Positions 59,901-64,000 of a DNA stretch of 64,000 nt are shown piece after piece. The number at the start of each line of letters is the position of its first letter. Positions within the stretch are counted from its first letter, which is position 1. The notes beneath the pieces were generated by a model. The model was not told the origin of the DNA and made no database searches. It worked only from the letters and a program-made list of their open reading frames with translations. This DNA comes from Paracoccaceae bacterium (lineage in GTDB: Bacteria; Pseudomonadota; Alphaproteobacteria; Rhodobacterales; Rhodobacteraceae). The stretch lies in assembly GCA_020622085.1 (NCBI GenBank), contig JAHRYM010000001.1:1270608-1334607 (forward strand), in the 5' to 3' direction. The position numbers and the translations under genes were made by a program.

Positions 59901-61116
59901 TCGCAGCGATGGTTGCGGTGTTGGTGGGCGTGCCCGGCGCTGCCACGGTGGTGGCAATGGTGATCGGCCCCAGCGCCATGTTGGCCCCTGCCCCGGCACC
60001 CGTGGCCCGTGCGCAGTTCACGTCCTGCCCCGTCACGCTGCAGCTCCAGCCCGGTGCCGTCACGCCGGTGATGGTGTAGTTGCCCGGCACCGTGTCATGG
60101 ACGGTGATCCCGGTCGGGGAATCGCCCGAATAGGTCGGCGTCAGCGTGAAGTTCGCCGTCCCGCCAACCAGTAGCGTGCCTGCTGGGCTGCGGCTTTTGG
60201 TGATGCGCAGATCGCTGCCACCCGTGATCGTGGTGCTGACGGTGGCGCTGTTGTTGGTCGAAACCGCGTCGGTCGGCGCGGTGTTCAGGGTGGAGCTGGC
60301 AACCGTGACGGTCGAACCCGATGCCGCGACCACCTGCCCGGTGAAATCGCGCGTGACCGTGGCGCCAACCGCGATCGGCCCCGTGATCGTGCAGGTGTAG
60401 GTGCCGCCCGACAGGGTGCATCCCGCCGGCGGTGTCACGTTGGCCAACCCCGTGGGCACCGGAAACTGCAGTTGCACCGAAGTCACCGGATCGGGCCCGT
60501 TGTTCCGGATGGTATGCGTATAGGTCACCAGCGACCCGGAAGCCGCCGTTGCCGGCCCGGTGACCGAAAGCGCGATATCTGCGCCCGAGGTGATCGTCGT
60601 CGGCTCGGACACGCTGTTGTTCGATGCATCCACATCGCCCGTGACCGGCACCGAAGCCGCAAGCGTGATCCCGCCCGCGACCAGGGCCCGCACGCTGAAT
60701 GCGACGTTGGCCGAAGCCGCCGAGGCCAGCGGCGGCACGTTGCAGGTGACCGTCGCCGGGCCGGTCGCCGGCATCGGCGCACAACCCGTGATCGTGCCCG
60801 AGGCCGCCGTGAAGACCGTGTTCGCCGGTATCTGCACCGAAAGCGTCGTAGCCCCGGCCGGATCAAAGCCGTTGTTGTCGACCGTCAGCGCATAGACGAC
60901 CGTGCCGTTCGCCGGGGTGGGATCGTGGCCCGCGTCCGAGACGTTCACCACCCAGTCCACGTTCTGCGCCTGCGCCTGCCCTGCCCCGGCCAGAATCCCG
61001 AAGCCGGCCCAGGCCAGCGCCAGAAGGACCGTCCGGATCGCGGCACGGGCCGTCTTGCGCCCCGCCGACTGCACCAAGGTTGCCACGCCGCAAGGCACGT
61101 TCGATCCCGACATCAC
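53962..61116 (-). CDS. giant secreted DUF11-repeat protein with OmpA-like C-terminus
   Basis: A 2384-residue protein. A long signal peptide ends AQA before QNVDWVVNVSD at about residue 51. Then come about a dozen DUF11/Ig-like domains, each ending in the NNSA-type motif (for example PNPGNNSATDGG). Between about residues 1430 and 1912 lie three near-identical 160-residue repeats with EF-hand-like loops (DTTGDGQIGTGD, DTTGDGLIGAGD, DVNGSGYLDVGD). Near residue 1130 is a SdrD/Cna-B type domain (GSVFRDFANDGGLTAGDSGI). Near 2140 is another (RVFDDLNQDGYYNGEP). The C-terminal 90 residues (VMLRLAYQSGANEGDRTAKQ) look OmpA-like. It is probably a calcium-dependent adhesin or biofilm protein. Confidence 0.88.
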   Translation of the reverse strand: MMSGSNVPCGVATLVQSAGRKTARAAIRTVLLALAWAGFGILAGAGQAQAQNVDWVVNVSDAGHDPTPANGTVVYALTVDNNGFDPAGATTLSVQIPANTVFTAASGTITGCAPMPATGPATVTCNVPPLASAASANVAFSVRALVAGGITLAASVPVTGDVDASNNSVSEPTTITSGADIALSVTGPATAASGSLVTYTHTIRNNGPDPVTSVQLQFPVPTGLANVTPPAGCTLSGGTYTCTITGPIAVGATVTRDFTGQVVAASGSTVTVASSTLNTAPTDAVSTNNSATVSTTITGGSDLRITKSRSPAGTLLVGGTANFTLTPTYSGDSPTGITVHDTVPGNYTITGVTAPGWSCSVTGQDVNCARATGAGAGANMALGPITIATTVAAPGTPTNTATIAATGPADPNPGNNSATDGGATIAAPTIDLRANKSGPNPALAVVGNSYGFSISTSNVGNAAFHGTIEMRDTLPAGLQVTGFTLNGWTCSPAAPVTGPATILCTRVYTAGAPLAAGATTPAVGLTTTVTAPGSLVNGLLVGSPDGNLPDTNAPNDSATYGVTSSDPAGSADIAVRKTATLASLPSGDIQTFTIEVTNAGPTASSNVSLTDNLLNLINSSVGATGAGFIDAVVTPGLASGASCSTAAAGANGRQLSCSIATLPVCTTGADCPVVTVRVRPGGDAGARTNTASAISNTTADPALGNNSAVANYSVEARADVTVTKSASPSPAVAGQNLIYVITARNLANGLSSAGAVTITDTLPMNVTFVSASPSSGSCGTAPAAGSTTTSGNNSLVCNLGTIANGSQQTVTVVVRPNLVTRATTLQNDVTVVTTTTETDTTNNSATVLTPVQPPVIDLLINKDDTVDPMPVGNTTEYLLIVTNLGPSAAENVVVTDVMPANRITYQSYVVPADGTCGTAPAVGSLGGTLQCSFPVLAPGQTRTVRVTGLGVAKGVTTNNVTVASDETALGFEPNTANNDANETTTVRTRADVEVASKVATPATVNLRDPFSYLVTIRNNAGAGLSEADEVVVTDNLPAGMVLTGTPTLSVVSGTASTTTCTGAAAATSFNCSLGTLSSGGVVEITVPVRVTAVTANPQTLTNTASVATSSFDTVPGNNTNSGPVTVNASSIAGSVFRDFANDGGLTAGDSGIAGLTVTLTGTAADGTAINRTTTTAANGAFSFGLLPEGSYSVSHAAISETYLSNGTTAAGTAGGSVAPTVISAITLPAATNATGYLFPKIPQARVAIAKALQSGPVMNGDGTFTAGFRLVVRNPSLEALNQVRVTDALQGAAPLFGNHVGGTPTALGTYTVSTAPNGSCGGTNAGFNGAGDPVVAQGFTLAAGASCTIDIGVTVMPTNPLPPIVTGTARYLNQANVTAEGALSGQTSATNPQLADLSDDGANADANGNGQGNEPGENDPTPVGLTLTSGISLIKSIASVTDTTGDGQIGTGDTVAYVFAVRNTGNTALAGVTVTDPLITVAGGPVSLAIAATDSTSFSGSYVLTQADLDRGHVQNSATANGNAVTATGVPILDDTGNPVTVSDVSDAGTAPNGSTVASPETTETPDGTGATDGDPANDPTVATLTALPRIQLIKSLVSVTDTTGDGLIGAGDTVAYSFAVTNTGNLHLANVTVTDPLVTVAGGPISLAPGASDSTTFTASYTLVQADVNRGYVLNSATVTGGAVTAGGTPILGPGGAQLTASDVSDTGTAPDGSTVANPSGTETPDATGGTDGDPTNDPTVALISQTAGIELIKSLTGTTDVNGSGYLDVGDTLDYGFTVTNTGNLALANVTVTDPIVTVAGGPVSLAIGATDSTSFAATYTLVQADVDRGYVQNTATTTGDAVDDLGNPILDGTGNPVTVTDVSDTGTARDGTAVTNPAGTETPDGTGATDSDPTNDPTVTEVGRPQIGLDIQIAGIPDVNGNGIIDAGDQVLYTFTVTNLGTVPLNNVNMDLTTLTLPLPGLNCAPITLAVGATQTLVCTGNAYTITPADVATGTVTLGGTASGTSAAGVVVTAADSVISPAFGLGGLTIAKTVDRGQVNPGEVVRYTITVTNSSTTQTTVTNVVDVLPAGFIYQQGTAAVNGTATEPVASGRRLVWHGVSLAPGASAAITLDVLVSASVRPGNHDNTARALSPLTGAPVTLDAIATVRVAAEPVFACATVIGRVFDDLNQDGYYNGEPKVDRMAITDQTYHGGKWGAPEEPDREKGLPGVRLVAPNGLSVTTDPHGRYSIPCAALPHDIGSNFMLKLDTRTLPSGYRLTTENPRVVRVTPGMLTKMNFGATISRVVRVDLSARAFGTGDAALTPRPELVEGLRRMVTEVADTPVMLRLAYQSGANEGDRTAKQRLKAVEKVLRGLWPANGRYQLNVEAVVERRSSGSGTK
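55381..56820 (-). repeat. three tandem 480-bp in-frame repeats in the DUF11 gene
   Basis: The same landmark (ACTTGATCA) recurs at 56811, 56331 and 55851, exactly 480 bp apart, giving three 160-codon units with long stretches of identity (for example GTGACATTGGCCAG and GATCGGTCACGGTGAC). A more diverged fourth unit follows towards 55,000. Such arrays change copy number by slippage or recombination. Confidence 0.9.
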
Positions 61117-61556
61117 CGGATCCTTCTGTCTGAGGAGAGAGCAGCCAGTTCGCAGCGAAGGGCCAACCGGGCTGAGAAGATTGCCTTGGGCGCGGAATAT
61201 GCGCCCCCACCCACTGCCTGCCGGGACGCCCCGCCCGAAACCGCAGTGGAAAATGCAACAATTGCAGATTTGCGCATTGCACTATGCAAAAGATACTGAA
61301 AATGCGCCATGTGTCGAAATTCTTGATACGAAAGATATCTTGGACGCCTATTGGGGTAACAATCACGTGTCAACCGTTAACCATCCACGTTCCTGAAGCA
61401 TCCGTGCGGTCCGAGTCGTTCGTGCCACATCAACGGCAGATCATCGCCCCTGCCTGAACTTCCCGCGTCTGCCTGGGTGCGCGCGCAAAACCCTTTCCGG
61501 CCGGCGCAGGCCGGGGTAGCCTCTGGCCGGATGGGGGCGGCAAGGGGGCTGGACGC
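61117..61556. promoter_or_regulatory. AT-rich divergent intergenic region upstream of the DUF11 gene
   Basis: The 440-bp gap between the giant gene (minus) and the GNAT gene (plus) contains no convincing coding frame. From about 61245 to 61400 it is markedly AT-richer than its surroundings and carries two TGCAA inverted repeats (listed separately), so the promoter of the surface-protein operon is probably here. The remainder towards 61556 shows nothing specific. Confidence 0.55.
61254..61289. promoter_or_regulatory. pair of TGCAA inverted repeats
   Basis: TGCAA-CAA-TTGCA (61254-61266) and TTGCA-CTA-TGCAA (61277-61289) are both perfect 13-bp inverted repeats with 3-base centres. Their own centres are 23 bp apart, about two helical turns. 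They lie 140-175 bp ahead of the DUF11 gene start and look like a double operator. Confidence 0.55.
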
Positions 61557-62090
61557 GTGCAGGGCAGGTCATTCACCATTCCGCGGCTTGAAACCGCACG
61601 ACTGGTCCTGCGGGACTACCGGCAGACCGATTTCGACGCCTTCGCCGCCTTCTACCAGACCGAACGCTCGCGCTTCATAGGCGGCCCCCTCAGCCCTGAA
61701 ATGGCATGGCGGGGATTGGCCACGCATCTGGGTCACTGGGCGCTGCGCGGCTACGGCTTCTGGGCGGTCGAGGAAAAGGCCAGCGGGCAGTTCTGCGGCC
61801 ATGTCGGCCTGTGGTTTCCCGAAGGCTGGCCCGAACCCGAGGTGGGCTGGGTGATGATGGGCAACGCCGAAGGCCGCGGCATCGCGCAGGAGGCCGCACT
61901 GGCCGCCCGCGCCCATGCCTACGGCCCCCTGGGCTGGCGCACCGCGATCAGCGCCATCGACCCGGGCAACCTGCGCTCGATCCGGCTGGCCCAGCGGCTG
62001 GGTTGCGTCCTTGAATCCGACTTCACGCATGTGCGCCTTGGCCCGATGCAGGTCTGGCGCCACCCGCCCCCGGAAGGAGACCGGAAATGA
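61557..62090 (+). CDS. GNAT acetyltransferase (RimJ/RimL-like)
   Basis: A 177-residue N-acetyltransferase. The N-terminal IPRLETARLVLRDYRQTDFD is the RimJ/RimL signature. The acetyl-CoA loop lies around GNAEGRGIAQEAALAARAHA, and DPGNLRSIRLAQRLGC follows it. The GTG at 61557 is used, with GGGGGC upstream. It overlaps the cupin gene by four bases. The acceptor amine is unknown. Confidence 0.87.
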   Translation: MQGRSFTIPRLETARLVLRDYRQTDFDAFAAFYQTERSRFIGGPLSPEMAWRGLATHLGHWALRGYGFWAVEEKASGQFCGHVGLWFPEGWPEPEVGWVMMGNAEGRGIAQEAALAARAHAYGPLGWRTAISAIDPGNLRSIRLAQRLGCVLESDFTHVRLGPMQVWRHPPPEGDRK

Positions 62091-62758
62091 CCACAGCCAA
62101 GGCCGAACCCATCACCCATCTGGATGATGACCGTTTCACCGTCACCGAATGGCGCTTTGCCCCCGGGGCCGAAACCGGCTGGCATGTGCACGGCCACGAT
62201 TATGTCGTCGTGCCGCTGACCGATGGCACACTGGGGCTGGACCTGCCCGGCGGCGAGCAGGTCAAGGCCGCGTTGAAGCAGGGCCTGCCCTATTCGCGCC
62301 GGGTGGGCGTCAACCACAACGTGACCAACATCGGCGATGCGCCGCTCGCGTTTCTGGAAATCGAGGCGACGCATCATGTGCTGTCGGACCGGCGCCATGA
62401 GGTGCTGGTGCGGTTCATGGCCGCCTGGAATGCCCGCGATGTCGATGCGCTGATGGATTGCATGGCGGCGGATTGCGCCTTTCACGCCTCGTCCGGGGCC
62501 GAAGGGACCGGTGCCCGGCACAGCGGCAGGGACGCGGTGCGCGCCGCCTATGCCGCGCTGTTCGACGGCTTTCCGCAAGCGGCCTGGACCGAGGATCGCC
62601 ACCATGTTGCCGGCGATACGGGCCTGTCGGAATGGCGCTTCATCGGAACCGACCGCGCCGGCGGCCGGGTCGATGTGCAGGGCTGCGACATCTTCCGCTT
62701 TGACGGCGAGCTGATCGCGCTGAAGGATTCCTATCGAAAGGCGCGACTGACCGGCTGA
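62087..62758 (+). CDS. cupin-SnoaL/NTF2 fusion protein
   Basis: A 223-residue two-domain protein. Residues about 1-95 form a cupin barrel (TGWHVHGHDYVVVPLTDGTL, with His residues suited to metal binding). Residues about 105-220 form a SnoaL/NTF2-like cone (VLVRFMAAWNARDVDALMDC and the GRDAVRAAYAALFDGFP stretch). The first half resembles small sensing or isomerase cupins, and the second resembles polyketide-cyclase-like proteins. It is translationally coupled to the GNAT gene, which suggests a shared small-molecule task. The function is unknown. Confidence 0.8.
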   Translation: MTTAKAEPITHLDDDRFTVTEWRFAPGAETGWHVHGHDYVVVPLTDGTLGLDLPGGEQVKAALKQGLPYSRRVGVNHNVTNIGDAPLAFLEIEATHHVLSDRRHEVLVRFMAAWNARDVDALMDCMAADCAFHASSGAEGTGARHSGRDAVRAAYAALFDGFPQAAWTEDRHHVAGDTGLSEWRFIGTDRAGGRVDVQGCDIFRFDGELIALKDSYRKARLTG

Positions 62759-62790
62759 CCGCCGCCCTGCCCGCCTTGCTCCGCCCGGGA

Positions 62791-63768
62791 TCAGGCGGAG
62801 GGCAGGCCAAGGAAGCGGTGCATCGAACGGCCCAGGTCTTCGGGCCGGTAGCCGCGCCCGATGAAGACGATCGAATTGTCCTGCCTTGCATCGCCCTGTT
62901 CGGGCAGGATCTCGGGCGACTGCACCACCTTGCGCACGGTCTGCAACAGGAATCGCCCCGCCGGGGTGCGGATCACGCCCTTGACCCGCACCAGATCGTC
63001 GCCCCGCGCATGCAGAAGCGCCGAAAGCCAGACCGCGAAGGCCGACCAGTCCAGCCCCTCGGGCAGCGTCACCTGCGCCGGCCGGATCGGGCCGCGCGCA
63101 TCCTCGTCGGGCAGCAGCGGCAGGGGCGCGGGGCGTGCGTCCGTCGGCTGCGGCGGCAGCGCGACCTCCACCCCCAGCACCGCCGCAGACAGCGCGGCAT
63201 GCCCGTTGATCTCGCCAAGCGTCGCGCGCAGCACCGCCAGCGCCTGCGGCTCGGCCGTGTCGACCTTGGTCAGCACCAGCCGGTCCGCCGCGCCGATCTG
63301 CCGCCGGCCCAGCGGCTCGGTTGCAAGCTGCGCCAGCGCGTGCAGGGCGTCGACCGTCACGATGGTTTCGACCAGCACGATGTGGCTGACCAGCACCGGA
63401 TCGGCCTGCACCGCCGCGACGATCGCGCCGGGGTCGGCAAGCCCGCTGGTTTCCAGCACGATCCGCTCCAGCCGCGGCGCGGATGCCGCAAGGCGGCTAC
63501 GGGCATCGCAGATCGTGCGCAGCGCGCCGATCAGCGCGGCGCGGCCGGTGCAGCAGCAGCAGCCCCCGGCCAGAAGCGTCACCCCCCCTGCCCCGGCCAG
63601 CAGCGCATCGTCGACCGGGGTTTCCGCCGCCTCGTTGACGATGACATGCACGCGCGGGCCAAAGGCACCGGCATGAAGCTGGTGGCGCAGCCAAGTGGTC
63701 TTGCCCGAACCGAGATAGCCGCCAAGGATCGTCAGCCGGATCCGGCCGTCGCGCGGCTCAGGCGTCAT
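62791..63768 (-). CDS. CobW/COG0523 family GTPase metallochaperone
   Basis: A 325-residue G3E GTPase. Walker A is GGYLGSGKTT near residue 17, and the metal motif is a run of four Cys (GGCCCCTG). The guanine-specificity motif reads TKVD, and ETSGLADP is the switch region. The C-terminal CobW domain runs from about 220 (VKGVIRTPAGRFLLQTVRKV). The ATG at 63766-63768 overlaps the previous stop. Family members insert or deliver Zn, Co or other metals; which one applies here is not visible. Confidence 0.88.
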   Translation of the reverse strand: MTPEPRDGRIRLTILGGYLGSGKTTWLRHQLHAGAFGPRVHVIVNEAAETPVDDALLAGAGGVTLLAGGCCCCTGRAALIGALRTICDARSRLAASAPRLERIVLETSGLADPGAIVAAVQADPVLVSHIVLVETIVTVDALHALAQLATEPLGRRQIGAADRLVLTKVDTAEPQALAVLRATLGEINGHAALSAAVLGVEVALPPQPTDARPAPLPLLPDEDARGPIRPAQVTLPEGLDWSAFAVWLSALLHARGDDLVRVKGVIRTPAGRFLLQTVRKVVQSPEILPEQGDARQDNSIVFIGRGYRPEDLGRSMHRFLGLPSA

Positions 63769-63997
63769 CGCCCAGATACCTTGGATCCAGCGGGTCGATC
63801 GGCCGGCCGCAAAGCCTCTCGGCCTCGGCCCAGACATCGGACAGGGTGTCAACGATCACGCTGGCGCCGAACAGCGTCCCGACCTGGATGCCGGGGACGG
63901 CGCCGTTGTCGTCGGCGGTCAACCCGTAGGGCCGCAGGATCGCGCGCAGCACCCCGATCCGGTGGAACCGCGCGCGCAGACGGTCGCCGGGGGTCAC
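63758..63997 (-). CDS. unidentified protein, probably cut by the window edge
   Basis: The frame is open to the window edge. A GTG at 63995-63997 would give 79 residues, but the reading frame continues beyond, so the gene is probably partial. The visible part (RFHRIGVLRAILRPYGLTAD, then GTLFGASVIVDTLSDVWAEA) matches no family I recognise. Its stop overlaps the CobW-type gene start by 11 bp, so the two belong to one operon. Confidence 0.5.
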   Translation of the reverse strand: MTPGDRLRARFHRIGVLRAILRPYGLTADDNGAVPGIQVGTLFGASVIVDTLSDVWAEAERLCGRPIDPLDPRYLGDDA

Positions 63998-64000
63998 GGT

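Overview
The window is high-GC and densely coded. Genes run in short-gap or overlapping operons, mostly with ATG starts. A GapR nucleoid protein, an Fnr-type box, glycine-betaine/proline-type uptake genes, a cobalamin salvage operon with cbiZ, and many amine- and acyl-CoA-degradation genes all point to an alphaproteobacterium. The Rhodobacterales (Rhodobacter/Paracoccus-like) are most likely. This is inferred from gene content and base composition only; no rRNA or tRNA gene was found.

Layout. (1) 1-6825: a 14-bp tandem repeat at the left edge, a sulfurtransferase/phosphatase-like gene divergent from a DksA-like gene, a FadB/FadJ-like protein that has lost its catalytic residues, gapR, an unknown gene, and a two-unit iron-type ABC permease. 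(2) 7023-25448: a large catabolic cluster for quaternary or cyclic amino acids of the (hydroxy)proline/betaine type. It holds an MttB-family methyltransferase without pyrrolysine, two SDRs, a decayed EamA transporter, two related FAD amine oxidases, two DHDPS-family enzymes, an aldehyde dehydrogenase, a ProC-like reductase, a ProVWX-type importer, two proline-racemase-family enzymes with unusual catalytic pairs (Ser/Cys and Ser/Thr), and two GntR/FCD regulators with matching operator-like palindromes. (3) 25488-32040: a sigma70-like promoter and cobalamin riboswitch ahead of btuB-btuF-btuC-btuD-cbiZ-tonB. (4) 32050-37035: a minus-strand acyl-CoA operon (FAS1-like dehydratase, CaiB CoA-transferase, quinone reductase-like flavoprotein, acyl-CoA dehydrogenase) and a LysR gene. 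(5) 37136-44997: a ten-gene plus-strand operon joining a two-subunit TPP decarboxylase, aldehyde dehydrogenase, FAD oxidoreductase, SDR, VOC protein, DUF1330 protein and the 5-oxoprolinase set pxpABC. Its substrate is unknown. (6) 45041-49324: remnants of a GMC oxidoreductase and a GntR gene, abutting a cargo-free Tn3-family transposon with 38-bp terminal repeats. (7) 49508-61116: a MOSC protein, then a minus-strand pair in which a 2384-residue DUF11-repeat secreted protein precedes a 1198-residue outer-membrane-type protein. (8) 61557-64000: a GNAT acetyltransferase, a cupin/SnoaL fusion, and a CobW-family GTPase with a partial gene at the right edge.

How the parts may work together (inference). 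Region 2 imports an N-methylated or hydroxylated proline-like compound, demethylates it through the MttB homolog, isomerises or dehydrates it through the racemase-family enzymes, oxidises it through the FAD oxidases, and feeds it through the DHDPS-family enzymes and aldehyde dehydrogenase into central metabolism. MttB-type enzymes work with corrinoids, so the neighbouring riboswitch-controlled B12 uptake and salvage operon is a fitting companion. Region 5 looks like a second catabolic route in which a lactam-type intermediate is opened by PxpABC.
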